Positions 18,476 through 27,197 of a DNA stretch of 64,000 nucleotides are shown here, piece by piece (position 1 is the first letter of the stretch; every line of letters starts with the position of its first letter). The DNA lies in assembly GCF_004005375.1 (NCBI RefSeq), contig NZ_RZUF01000017.1, forward strand, positions 62,001-126,000, read 5' to 3'. The position numbers were made by a program, and so were the translations under genes. Under the pieces are notes generated by a model. It was not told where the DNA came from, did no database searches, and saw only the letters and a program-made list of their open reading frames with translations. The DNA is from Rheinheimera sediminis (GTDB taxonomy: Bacteria > Pseudomonadota > Gammaproteobacteria > Enterobacterales > Alteromonadaceae).

Positions 18476-20290
18476 TTATTTTAATAACACTGGCAACTGG
18501 CCAGCAGCTTCCACTTCCCCCAGTAAAAATCCAATCACCGCATCATAAGCTGGCCCTGAAAATGGTCGCTCTGCAGTTTGCGATTTCTGGTTATAGCTAT
18601 AGGTAGCCAATCGTAAGTCAGCGCTATTGCTGAAATCAGTTAGGTCATAAGGGGTACGTAAAGACACCATCACTGTTTTTTTGCCTGCAGCCTTAGCTTG
18701 TTGTAACAGCTCAACTAACAGCTTTTTTTGCTCTATCACTGTTAGTTTCATCGCAGGTAAAGCCTGTAAGTCAGCCAATACCCCCAACTCAGCTGCACTT
18801 TGAGCTGGCGAGATCAATGAACCTAATACCAGATCAGCCTGAGCTATTTGCTGTAAAGCCAGCTTTTGCTCAAAAGAAGTTAAATCACTACAAGTAACTG
18901 ACTTCGCCTTTATGCCCCACCCGCTTAACGCCTGCATCCAGCTTTGGCATTTGGTTTGATCGGGCGCAATCAGGTGTAGTTTTAAAGCGGCCAGATTAAG
19001 TGGTAACTGTAATTTATTTGTACCAACCTGTGTCAGGCTTGCCTCTGCCAGTTGTCGCTCCAATTGCAGATCCTGCTCTAAACCTATGCTGTCAGGTAAA
19101 GACTGCTGTGCCGGGCTGACTTTCAGCTGCTGGCGCAATCTGGTGATCCGCTGGGCTGATTGGGCTATTTCAGTGCTGTTTAGCTGGCCTTGTTGTACAG
19201 CCAGCACAACCTCATCAATAAGCCTTGCCAAAGCCGCCATATCGGCAGGCGTTTTTATTTCATAAGGCATCAGCGCTATATCAGCGCCAGCCGCAAAGGT
19301 TTGGATCACAGCTTCCGAGGGGGTAAAAAACTGACTGATGCCCGCCATATTCAGTGCATCGGTAATAATGATGCCCTGAAAGCCCATGTCCTCGCGTAAC
19401 AAGTCCGTAAGAATGGCACGGGATAAAGTAGCGGGTTTAATCAGCGCCTCACCGGATTTGCTGGTTAAGCTGCTGTTATCCAACGCAGGATACTGAATAT
19501 GAGCTGTCATCACCATGGCAGGCTGATGCACTTTTATCAGCTGCCTGAATGGATACAAATCCACAGCTTCGACTGTGGCTCTGTCATGCTCAACCAAAGG
19601 TAAACCTGTATGACTGTCTACATGAGTGTCTCCATGACCAGGAAAATGTTTAATGGTGCCTAAGACGCCTGCCTGTTGCATAGCATCCAGCATAGCGCCG
19701 CCCGCCGCTGCTACCGCAACAGGGTTATCGCCAAAAGAGCGGGCATTAATCACAGGGTTAGCCGGATTATTATTCACATCCAGGCTGGGCGCGAAATTTA
19801 AGTTAATACCAAGCGAGCTTAATTGCCGCGCTATAGATCGGCCAACATCAGTAGCGAAGCGGTTGCCAGATCTTGCAAAAGTAGCACCTATGGCCATATT
19901 ACCGGCAAAGGCTGGAAACTCTTGAGTCGGCAGACGAGCCACCCGGCCTCCTTCCTGATCAATACCTATCAGTAATGGCAGATCATCACTGCTTGCCCGA
20001 TGTAAATCCGCTGTTAATCGACGTATTTGCTCTTTTTCTTTTAAGTTATTAGCAAATAAAATAACGCCACCTAAATGCAACTGCCTGACGGCATCTGCAA
20101 ACTCTTTGGGTAACTCAGTTAAATCGGTTTTGCATTCTGCGGATGAGCCCTCAATGCAAAAATGCCTTAAATCGATCATTAATTTTTGACCAATCTGACG
20201 ACGCAAGTCCTGTTGATCTATTGATGCATTCCCCACACAACCTCCTGCACTTAACGTCATTACTGCCAGCAGCAGTGCACAATGTTTCAT
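18476..20290 (-). CDS. GH3-family beta-N-acetylhexosaminidase-like lipoprotein
   Basis: 604 aa. The N-terminus is a lipoprotein signal (LSAGGC), so it should be envelope-anchored, unlike cytosolic NagZ. The GH3 barrel (about 30-390) shows IGIDQEGGRVARL, IKHFPGHGDTHVDSHTGLP (substrate Lys-His and acid/base His) and IITDALNMAGI (catalytic Asp). A C-terminal GH3 domain (about 420-600) makes it longer than NagZ (~340 aa). Predicted to cleave N-acetylglucosamine from muropeptides or chitin fragments; substrate unresolved. Confidence 0.87.
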   Translation of the reverse strand: MKHCALLLAVMTLSAGGCVGNASIDQQDLRRQIGQKLMIDLRHFCIEGSSAECKTDLTELPKEFADAVRQLHLGGVILFANNLKEKEQIRRLTADLHRASSDDLPLLIGIDQEGGRVARLPTQEFPAFAGNMAIGATFARSGNRFATDVGRSIARQLSSLGINLNFAPSLDVNNNPANPVINARSFGDNPVAVAAAGGAMLDAMQQAGVLGTIKHFPGHGDTHVDSHTGLPLVEHDRATVEAVDLYPFRQLIKVHQPAMVMTAHIQYPALDNSSLTSKSGEALIKPATLSRAILTDLLREDMGFQGIIITDALNMAGISQFFTPSEAVIQTFAAGADIALMPYEIKTPADMAALARLIDEVVLAVQQGQLNSTEIAQSAQRITRLRQQLKVSPAQQSLPDSIGLEQDLQLERQLAEASLTQVGTNKLQLPLNLAALKLHLIAPDQTKCQSWMQALSGWGIKAKSVTCSDLTSFEQKLALQQIAQADLVLGSLISPAQSAAELGVLADLQALPAMKLTVIEQKKLLVELLQQAKAAGKKTVMVSLRTPYDLTDFSNSADLRLATYSYNQKSQTAERPFSGPAYDAVIGFLLGEVEAAGQLPVLLK

Positions 20291-20411
20291 CTAGTCACCA
20301 CATTCTGAGTTTATCTGAGCACTATATCAGGGCAAAGTCAGCTCCGTAACCGCATCTGCTGCAATGCTTTTTATCTGCGGGTTATTTCAACCACTCCCCA
20401 TCCTTAATCCT

Positions 20412-20439
20412 TTGAGCCGAATAAGGCTTTTGTTATGCT
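20412..20439 (+). promoter_or_regulatory. Possible sigma-70 promoter for the cyanophycinase-like gene
   Basis: TTGAGC (20412-20417) and TATGCT (20434-20439) are separated by 16 bases, upstream of the gene starting at 20551. It agrees reasonably with -35/-10 consensus but is a pattern match only. Confidence 0.35.
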
Positions 20440-20550
20440 CAGGCCGTTGCCAGACAAAGATCACTGAAAAAACCAGGCCAAAGATGCCGGAGCGGGCAAC
20501 AGATGAAGCAGAAGTAACAACGTCAATAAAGCAAAGTGGAGTAAAACCTG

Positions 20551-21819
20551 ATGAAAATAACCTATCTGCTGGCTCTTGGTCTGAGCCTTGGCAGCCCCTT
20601 TTTATCCGCAAAGGCTCAGTCGCAAGGCGAACTGATGATTGTGGGTGGCGCTTTAGCCAGTTCCAACAAGGCGGTCTACCAGCAATTTATTCAAAGTGCG
20701 GGTGGCACTGCGAAAGCTAAAGTCATGGTGATCCCTGCTGCCAGTAGCCAGCCTGTGAAATACTTTCGCCAATTCCAGCAGGATTTAGCCTACTACGGCG
20801 TGCCTGAGCAGCAGGTGCAATTAGTGCCGATAGCAGTGAAGGATGACAAAAGCACCACAGAAGATGAATCCTTATGGCGCCATAACGCTGCAGACCCAAA
20901 ACTAGCGGCTCAAGTGCAACAAGCCACAGCGGTCTGGTTTTTAGGGGGCGACCAAAATTATCTGGTTGATACCTTAAGAGCTGAAGGGAAAAACAGCCCT
21001 GTTCTTGATGCTATCTGGCAACTCTATCAAAGCGGCGGCATTATCGGCGGCACCAGTGCAGGCGCGGCAATTATGAGTGAAACAATGATTGTTTCAGGCT
21101 CATCCTGGACAGCATTAGCAGGAGCAATTGCTCAGCCTGATACACAAATCGATGAAGCCGCGGATGAGCCGCTGCAATTACGCCGAGGTTTAGGTTTTTT
21201 CCCCGAAGGCATAATTGATCAACACTTTGATCGCAGAGCCCGGTTTGGCCGTCTGATCGTGGCAGTAGCGGAACAGAAATCGGATTCTGCTATAGGCTAT
21301 GGTGTGGATGAAGACTCAGCGCTGTTTTATCAGGCCAAAACCCGGCAGTTTCAGGCTTTAGGCTCTGGAGGCGTAACTGTGATTGATTTACGTCAGGCCA
21401 GAAAGGTGAAAAACTCGCTTGGCTTTCAAATGGAAAATATCCGTTTAAGCTATCTGCAGGGTGGCGATAAATACGATATTAAAAGTCAGCAACTCTTACC
21501 TCACCCAGACAAGCTACAAACTACAGGCCATGAATACGGTGACAATCCTCATCCCGTTGTGTCTGGAGTTTTCAGTGCCAATACCAGACTGAAAGACTTT
21601 ATTACTTTTGAGCTAACCGACAATAAAGCAGCCAGCAAAGTCATGAGCTATTTGCATCAGGGTAATGGTTTAGTCTTTAGTTTGACCTTCAGTAAAGATA
21701 AAAAGACCCAAGGTTACTGGCAATATCTGGATGGTTTAAAAGACAACAGCAGTGCCCATCAGGTGCGTTTAGATATAGTGCCAGGCCAAGTGCAGATTGA
21801 TTTAAAACCTCAGAGCTAA
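20551..21819 (+). CDS. Cyanophycinase-like peptidase (S51 family)
   Basis: 422 aa with a signal peptide (cleaved about ...FLSAKAQS). The S51 signatures are clear: ELMIVGGAL, VWFLGGDQNYLVDTLR and the nucleophile elbow GGTSAGAAIMSE, with GLGFFPEGIIDQHFDRRARFGRL and GYGVDEDSALF later. By family it hydrolyses cyanophycin (Asp-Arg polymer) to beta-Asp-Arg, here outside the cytoplasm. About 120 extra C-terminal residues form an added domain. No cyanophycin synthetase is visible in the window. Confidence 0.85.
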   Translation: MKITYLLALGLSLGSPFLSAKAQSQGELMIVGGALASSNKAVYQQFIQSAGGTAKAKVMVIPAASSQPVKYFRQFQQDLAYYGVPEQQVQLVPIAVKDDKSTTEDESLWRHNAADPKLAAQVQQATAVWFLGGDQNYLVDTLRAEGKNSPVLDAIWQLYQSGGIIGGTSAGAAIMSETMIVSGSSWTALAGAIAQPDTQIDEAADEPLQLRRGLGFFPEGIIDQHFDRRARFGRLIVAVAEQKSDSAIGYGVDEDSALFYQAKTRQFQALGSGGVTVIDLRQARKVKNSLGFQMENIRLSYLQGGDKYDIKSQQLLPHPDKLQTTGHEYGDNPHPVVSGVFSANTRLKDFITFELTDNKAASKVMSYLHQGNGLVFSLTFSKDKKTQGYWQYLDGLKDNSSAHQVRLDIVPGQVQIDLKPQS

Positions 21820-21828
21820 ATGCTAGTG

Positions 21829-21869
21829 AGAGACAAAGCCGGAATACACAGAAATCTGGCTTTGTTCTC
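21829..21869 (+). terminator. Probable terminator after the cyanophycinase-like gene
   Basis: GAGACAAAGCC (21829-21840 region) pairs with GGCTTTGTTCTC (21858-21869) around a 17-base loop, with one bulge. It begins just after the stop codon. The T tract is weak, so efficiency is uncertain. Confidence 0.5.
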
Positions 21870-21973
21870 GTGTAGCAGTAGGAAAAAAGCTATAAAAGAT
21901 TGCCCTTACTACCAGCCAGACAGTTATAATCAAGCCTGAATTTTGTTGTTAAGCCGTAGTCGGACAGGTTGTT

Positions 21974-22450
21974 ATGTATAAACCCACACCATTGTTGAGT
22001 TATTTCTGGGGTCTGTTTAGTGGTTTGATTGTCTCCGCTTTTTTGTTTACCTCCTTCAGCCAACCCCTGGTTGTCTCAGAGCAGCCTGAAATTGAAACTG
22101 AGCCAGTCAAGTTAACAACAGCTCCAGCCGTTGTAGCAGACATACCACGCCAGAGTCTGGCGGCAAGAGCTGAATTGCTTTTAAAGTACTACACCATTAG
22201 GGATGGTGCGGAAGAGACGAATCTAGCACCTTTGTTACAGAAAAATGGGCATCTGGAGATTTTCAGCCAGATGCTGCAAGAAAGTACAGCTGATGTCAGC
22301 GATTTAATTCAGTCTACTCAGTCGTTCACTGCAGCTCAGTTTTACGCTTCGCTGGTCCGTATCAAACAAAAAGATGAGGAGCAACAAGCCAAGGCCCAAC
22401 TGGAATTACTAAAACCTGCCCCAATGACACCTGAGGTCAGTAAGCCATAA
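21974..22450 (+). CDS. Hypothetical membrane-anchored protein
   Basis: 158 aa. One N-terminal hydrophobic segment (LLSYFWGLFSGLIVSAFLFTSF) is followed by a Pro/Glu/Thr-rich stretch and an alpha-helical periplasmic region ending in a Lys/Gln-rich tail. No recognised domain. Start ATG at 21974. It lies between the cyanophycinase-like gene and a solute-binding protein gene with gaps over 70 bases, so no operon is implied. Confidence 0.6.
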   Translation: MYKPTPLLSYFWGLFSGLIVSAFLFTSFSQPLVVSEQPEIETEPVKLTTAPAVVADIPRQSLAARAELLLKYYTIRDGAEETNLAPLLQKNGHLEIFSQMLQESTADVSDLIQSTQSFTAAQFYASLVRIKQKDEEQQAKAQLELLKPAPMTPEVSKP

Positions 22451-22527
22451 ACTCTAGAGATCAGCACAGAAAAAAGCACAGATGCAATTTTTGACTATAG
22501 TCAGAACAACGACTGCAATCAGGGACT

Positions 22528-23286
22528 ATGCCAATGAGGATTCTGTTGCTCTGCTCCGCGCTTTCCTGCGCTGCAGTTTCTGCAGCCTCTCCTTGCCCCG
22601 TACCTATGCGGATGGCTTATAACAACGACTGGTTACCTTATGTTCAACTGCAAGATGAAAGAATATCGGGTTCGGATATTGAGCTAGTCCGGCGCTTAAC
22701 TCATAGGCTGGGCAGCGCTTTGCAATTGGTCCGAATGTCAGAACAACGTGCGTTACAGCAGCTGGAGCAGGGTGAGCTGGACCTGCTCTTTGCCGCATCT
22801 TACACAACAGAGCGAGCCAAATACGCCTATTTTTCTCTGCCCTATAGGGAAGAACATATTACAGCAGTACTGAACACCGATTTATTAGCACAACATCCAG
22901 ATCTCAGAACCAGCACAGATTTTTATCAACTGGCCAGCAAACGCTGGTCAGGAGCCGTGAATACAGCAGGCTACTATGGCGAGGAATTTGAACGCTTCAA
23001 ACAAAACGAAGGGCAAAACCGTTTGTTTCACGTAGCGGAGGAATTCAGGCGCTTACAGATGGTGGTTCAAGGCCGCGCCCAGTATTCGATAGTGGACCAA
23101 AACGTGGCACATTATCATATTCATCAGCATCAAGAATTTTCAAAGCTCAGACTATTGCCTTTTCTGTTGCATCAAAGCAGCATTCATCTGATGCTGGGTA
23201 AAAAAACTATTTCCGAACGCTGTGTGAAGCAATTGAACCTGATTCTCAGTACTGAACTTAAGAGCCAGACTGCATCTGTGCAATAA
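22528..23286 (+). CDS. Periplasmic solute-binding protein (family 3-like)
   Basis: 252 aa with signal peptide (ending CAAVSAAS). The body fits bacterial extracellular solute-binding family 3: MAYNNDWLPYVQLQDERISGSDIELVRRL, then LEQGELDLLFAASYTTERAKYAYFSLPY. Such orphan proteins without permease genes are common in this bacterial group. Ligand probably an amino acid, unproven. Its end overlaps the convergent DUF2959 gene by 29 bases. Confidence 0.8.
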   Translation: MPMRILLLCSALSCAAVSAASPCPVPMRMAYNNDWLPYVQLQDERISGSDIELVRRLTHRLGSALQLVRMSEQRALQQLEQGELDLLFAASYTTERAKYAYFSLPYREEHITAVLNTDLLAQHPDLRTSTDFYQLASKRWSGAVNTAGYYGEEFERFKQNEGQNRLFHVAEEFRRLQMVVQGRAQYSIVDQNVAHYHIHQHQEFSKLRLLPFLLHQSSIHLMLGKKTISERCVKQLNLILSTELKSQTASVQ

Positions 23287-23902
23287 ACTTATTCGAATCT
23301 GCTATCGCCTTGTTCATTTCACTGATCAAATTACGTACATCCTGCTGCAGAGTTGCGAAATCGGTTTGAATAGAACCAATAGCTTTGGCGTTTAAATTAT
23401 GCTTTAAAAACAGAACATTATCCTGCATAACTTTGAGTACAGGTTGCATTTTATTTTCTGCAGAACGCATTTTACTCAACAACTGACGAAATTGCTTTTC
23501 GGTACTGACCAGCTTTTGTTTACTTTGAGCTTTTAAACTTGCGTTTTGGTACTGTTCAAGCTCATCACGCCACTCACTGAACAATGCCTCGGCTACAGAC
23601 TCTACTTTGTCGATACGGGAACTTACCAGCTCTGCGGCTTTGATACTTTGCTTGTATTCAGAATCCAGAACTTCGTATTTTTGCTGTAAATCACCACCAT
23701 GAAATTGCAATAACTGGCTGAGCTCGTCCAGCGCGTCTTTGAACTGCTGCTGCCCCTCAAGCTGCGCATCACGAGCCTCTTTTACCCTATTGACCAGGAT
23801 TTCACGTTTCTCCACACCAAATTTTTCCATGGTGGCATAGTAGGCTTGCTGACAACCTGTCAGAGATAAAACAAACAGCAGTAAACCGCTCAATTGACGC
23901 AT
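23258..23902 (-). CDS. DUF2959-family lipoprotein
   Basis: 214 aa. Lipobox LSLTGC at the N-terminus, then the family signature YYATMEKFGVEKREILVNRVKEARDAQ and an almost entirely helical, coiled-coil body ending LISEMNKAIADSNKFIAQM. Predicted to be lipid-anchored and face the periplasm. Function unknown. Overlaps the 3' end of the convergent solute-binding gene. Confidence 0.8.
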   Translation of the reverse strand: MRQLSGLLLFVLSLTGCQQAYYATMEKFGVEKREILVNRVKEARDAQLEGQQQFKDALDELSQLLQFHGGDLQQKYEVLDSEYKQSIKAAELVSSRIDKVESVAEALFSEWRDELEQYQNASLKAQSKQKLVSTEKQFRQLLSKMRSAENKMQPVLKVMQDNVLFLKHNLNAKAIGSIQTDFATLQQDVRNLISEMNKAIADSNKFIAQMQSGS

Positions 23903-24117
23903 GCTGAACTCCTGAATTCGGATTAAAAAACCATAGTACTAGTATAAACACAGAAAATCAGCAGGCCGAAAGCCCACAGAACATTTGAGTCTTGTTTTAA
24001 CTCAGGCTAGTATTCACAAAAATTACATAAAGCACAGGCAAAATCGACAGGGTTTTCTCAGAAAATATCCGCCAATTCCGGTTTTTGTCCCCCATTTCAG
24101 GTTAAATAGAGGAAGTT

Positions 24118-26028
24118 ATGCAATTTAACCACTTGTCGATCCGACATAAATTATTACTTAGTTTAAGTGGCGCCGTCTTAATAGCCAGTGTGTTGATCAG
24201 TATGATTAGTCAGTCTATGACTCAGACTGTATTAACTGACAGGATGCTAAACAGCGAACTGCCAAAAAGCCTGCAGCAAATCAAAGCCAGCATAGAAACC
24301 GAAATTGATCATTTGAGTGGTATTGCACAGCAATTGGCAACCTCACCTCAGTTTCATGACTTTTTAAACAGCAACAGAGATCCAGCTCGTGAACAACTGC
24401 TGGTTGCTGAACTGGAAAACATAAAACAACGCCATGGTTTACAAGCTGCATCCTTTTGCAACAGAGAACTGGGTGACTATTGGAACGAAGCAGGCTTTTT
24501 ACGTCGGTTAAATCAGCAGCAAGACAGTTGGTTTTTTGCCTTTAAAGACAGCGGTAAAACGAGCCAGGTTTCTGTATTTAATAGTCCGGAAGTAGGCTAT
24601 CAGATTTTTGTAAACTACCAGCAACTCGACGGCAGAGGTTTATCAGGTATTGCCAAACCGCTGACAGAGATGGTTACTATGATTAGCCAGTATAAAATTG
24701 AGCAGACAGGTTTTGTTTACCTGGTGAACCCGCAGGGCCAGATCCAATTGCACCCCGAACAGAGTATAGGTACCGCATTGTCCACAGTGTTACCAGGTGT
24801 CGAACTTGGCTCTCTATTAAAACCACAAGGTATTCAGCTACTTTCCGCAACAGTCAATGGGCAGAAACTGGTGCTGGCGGCTATTTATGTGCCAAGTATG
24901 GACTGGTATTTAGTGGCTCAGGTGCCTGAAACCGAAGTCTTTTCGGTGTTAGAGCAGATCAAACAAACCAGTTGGATTACCGCCTTGCTGGTGACCATCA
25001 TCTTTGCCTTTATTTCTATATTGCTGAGTAACAGTATCAGTCGCCCCATCCAGCAACTGGGTGAGCTGTTTGCCCGTATGGGACAGGGAGAGGCGAACTT
25101 AGCGGTCAGGATAGAGCAACAAAATGGTGCCGAACTACAACAGCTCACTAATGGATTTAATCAATTCATCAGCAAAATTGCGCTTTTAATCCGTGATATT
25201 CATCAAAGTAGCATCACACTGAATGCTCAGGCAAAAGCCTTGTCTGAACAATCTTCGCTTAGTCTGGAGCAAAATCAACAACAACTGGCCTCCTACACCA
25301 ATGTGCAACAGGCCATGGTGCAAATGGAAGCCACAGTCGCCGATATAGCACAGAATTCAGCCTTGGCTGCCGACAGCACCGGCAAAGTCAGTCAATTAGG
25401 TTCTGAGAGTAAGTCCAGTGTCGATCAAGCCAGCACACATATTAAAAGTTTGTCTGTTGAAGTCACAGATGTTGAAGCTGTGATCCGCTTATTGGCAGAA
25501 AAAGCGGATAGCATCAGTCAAATTCTCGATGTGATCCGTAATGTGGCTGAACAAACCAATTTATTGGCACTGAATGCAGCCATAGAAGCCGCAAGAGCCG
25601 GTGAACAAGGTCGTGGTTTTGCGGTAGTAGCAGATGAAGTACGTAATCTTGCGGCCAGAACTCAACGTTCTACCACAGAAATTCAGGATCTGATCAGTAG
25701 CTTGCTTTCGAGCACTTCAGCAGCAGTAACAGCAGTCACTAAAGCTGATGCAAAAGCTCAGCAAGGTGTTGAACTCAGTCAACAGGTCAGTCAAAGCCTC
25801 AGTGCTATCGCTGGTCAAATTCAAAGCCTGGAAGGTATGAGCCTGCAAATAGCTGCAGCCACAGAACAGCAAGCCATGGTAACGGCAGATGTCAGCAGTC
25901 AGTTAACTCTGATGAATACGGTAAATAAGGCAAACCTCAGCAGCGCTGAGCAAATGCAACAAGCCTCTCAAAGCTTGTTAACACTAGCTCAGCACCTTAA
26001 TCAACTCGCCAGCCGTTTCTCCGGCTAA
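24118..26028 (+). CDS. Methyl-accepting chemotaxis protein (Cache-HAMP)
   Basis: 636 aa in the classic layout: transmembrane helix (about 12-32), a periplasmic domain of ~250 residues with Cache features ([34 protein letters not shown]), a second helix ([18 protein letters not shown]), HAMP ([16 protein letters not shown]) and the signalling domain with [32 protein letters not shown]. Cache domains of this kind usually bind small organic ligands. Stands alone with its own terminator. Confidence 0.93.
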   Translation: MQFNHLSIRHKLLLSLSGAVLIASVLISMISQSMTQTVLTDRMLNSELPKSLQQIKASIETEIDHLSGIAQQLATSPQFHDFLNSNRDPAREQLLVAELENIKQRHGLQAASFCNRELGDYWNEAGFLRRLNQQQDSWFFAFKDSGKTSQVSVFNSPEVGYQIFVNYQQLDGRGLSGIAKPLTEMVTMISQYKIEQTGFVYLVNPQGQIQLHPEQSIGTALSTVLPGVELGSLLKPQGIQLLSATVNGQKLVLAAIYVPSMDWYLVAQVPETEVFSVLEQIKQTSWITALLVTIIFAFISILLSNSISRPIQQLGELFARMGQGEANLAVRIEQQNGAELQQLTNGFNQFISKIALLIRDIHQSSITLNAQAKALSEQSSLSLEQNQQQLASYTNVQQAMVQMEATVADIAQNSALAADSTGKVSQLGSESKSSVDQASTHIKSLSVEVTDVEAVIRLLAEKADSISQILDVIRNVAEQTNLLALNAAIEAARAGEQGRGFAVVADEVRNLAARTQRSTTEIQDLISSLLSSTSAAVTAVTKADAKAQQGVELSQQVSQSLSAIAGQIQSLEGMSLQIAAATEQQAMVTADVSSQLTLMNTVNKANLSSAEQMQQASQSLLTLAQHLNQLASRFSG

Positions 26029-26041
26029 ATGACTCAGCAGA

Positions 26042-26067
26042 CAGAGCGGAACTCAAACTCCGCTCTG
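26042..26067 (+). terminator. Terminator after the Cache chemoreceptor gene
   Basis: CAGAGCGGA and TCCGCTCTG form a perfect nine-base-pair stem with an eight-base loop, 14 bases after the stop. The T tract is poor (GGTTGT), so it may need Rho or act as a 3'-end stabiliser. Confidence 0.6.
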
Positions 26068-26200
26068 GTTGTAATGAGCATGCCAGTGTTCGATCGAATC
26101 AGGTTCAGTTATTTTTCTAAAATTTTGTCACAGTTTTATCTTTTGCCGTGTCTTTGTTTTAACGCAAGTTACTTCACTAAAAAAAACAGAGGACGCACTT

Positions 26201-26476
26201 ATGAAATCAACTGCAGTTTCCACTTCAACCAAACTTCATCTGGCGGCAACGTTCACAGCTGCTGTTGCCTTTAATGCAGCGTGCAGTTACAGCTCCGGCT
26301 GGTTTATGCCGCTGCTCTGTTATCTGCTGGCGATGGCGAGTCTCTTTACTCTGTTCCATCGTTTTGGCCCGCTGAGCAAGGCACAAAAAATCGGCTTATG
26401 GGCTGTTCAGCTAGCAGCAACACCAGCTTTTATTGCGGCCTTATGGTTCAGCGGTAAACTGAACGTCATGCTTTAA
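26201..26476 (+). CDS. Small two- to three-helix membrane protein
   Basis: 91 aa, start ATG at 26201 with GAGGA eleven bases upstream. Hydrophobic segments at about 12-28, 34-52 and 64-84. No recognised family. Ends just before the convergent yjjG gene. The codon pattern and ribosome site support it as real. Confidence 0.6.
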   Translation: MKSTAVSTSTKLHLAATFTAAVAFNAACSYSSGWFMPLLCYLLAMASLFTLFHRFGPLSKAQKIGLWAVQLAATPAFIAALWFSGKLNVML

Positions 26477-26491
26477 ACTTCTGCCTCTTTA

Positions 26492-27175
26492 TCAGAGGAA
26501 AGCGCTCAATGCAGCTTCCAGCTCTGTTAAAGACTGCACTTCCAGATCCGCTGTGATACCTGCTGGTAAAGTTGCGCTAAAGCGATTGAGCCAGCAGGTA
26601 TAAAAACCAGCTTGTTGGCCACCGCTTATATCCGCAACAGGGTTATCGCCCACCATCAACACTGTGGCAGGATCCGGGTTTCCCATCAGCTCTTTGGCAT
26701 GACTGAATATCTGCGGATGAGGTTTAGCCGCCCCCACCTGCTCAGAAATCACCAGAATATCAAAATGATTATGCAGGCCTGTTCGCTCTAAGCGAATTTG
26801 CTGTAAGTCGGTAAAGCCATTGGTGATAATGCCCAATTTGGCTTTGCCTATTAGCGCATTGAGTAAACTGACTGCACCAGGCAGAGGTGTACAAACGTCT
26901 GCCATCGCCCGTAGAAAACCAGCATTAAGTACAGAAGGAGCAATATTCAGCTGCTGCCCCCAATAGTGAAAACGTTGTTCCTGCAACTGTTTTGCATTGA
27001 TTTCGCCACTTTGGTACTGCAGCCAGAGCGGCTGATTCAACGCTTGATACTCTTCATAATGCAGGGCCGTAAAATCCACGCCATAACCTTTAAACATCAG
27101 CTGTAAGCCAGCAAATGCATCAAAATGAAACAAGGTTTCGTCGGCGTCGAATAAAATCCAGTTAAAAGCTTTCAC
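26492..27175 (-). CDS. yjjG: YjjG-type pyrimidine nucleotidase (HAD family)
   Basis: 227 aa. HAD motifs in order: ILFDADETLFHFD (nucleophile Asp), LGIITNGFTDLQQIRLERTGL (motif II), Lys in GAAKPHPQIF and MVGDNPVADISGG (motif IV). The GFTDLQ and FDADETLF variants are typical of YjjG, a dUMP/dTMP and damaged-nucleotide 5'-nucleotidase in the cytosol. Lies 22 bases downstream of the Lon-like gene on the same strand. Confidence 0.88.
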   Translation of the reverse strand: MKAFNWILFDADETLFHFDAFAGLQLMFKGYGVDFTALHYEEYQALNQPLWLQYQSGEINAKQLQEQRFHYWGQQLNIAPSVLNAGFLRAMADVCTPLPGAVSLLNALIGKAKLGIITNGFTDLQQIRLERTGLHNHFDILVISEQVGAAKPHPQIFSHAKELMGNPDPATVLMVGDNPVADISGGQQAGFYTCWLNRFSATLPAGITADLEVQSLTELEAALSAFL

Positions 27176-27197
27176 CTAAATACTCTTTAGCTGGGGG

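Noticed and set aside
26029-26274. ORF starting right after the Cache chemoreceptor stop
   Set aside because: It spans the terminator hairpin and overlaps the better small membrane gene at 26201, which has a good ribosome site.
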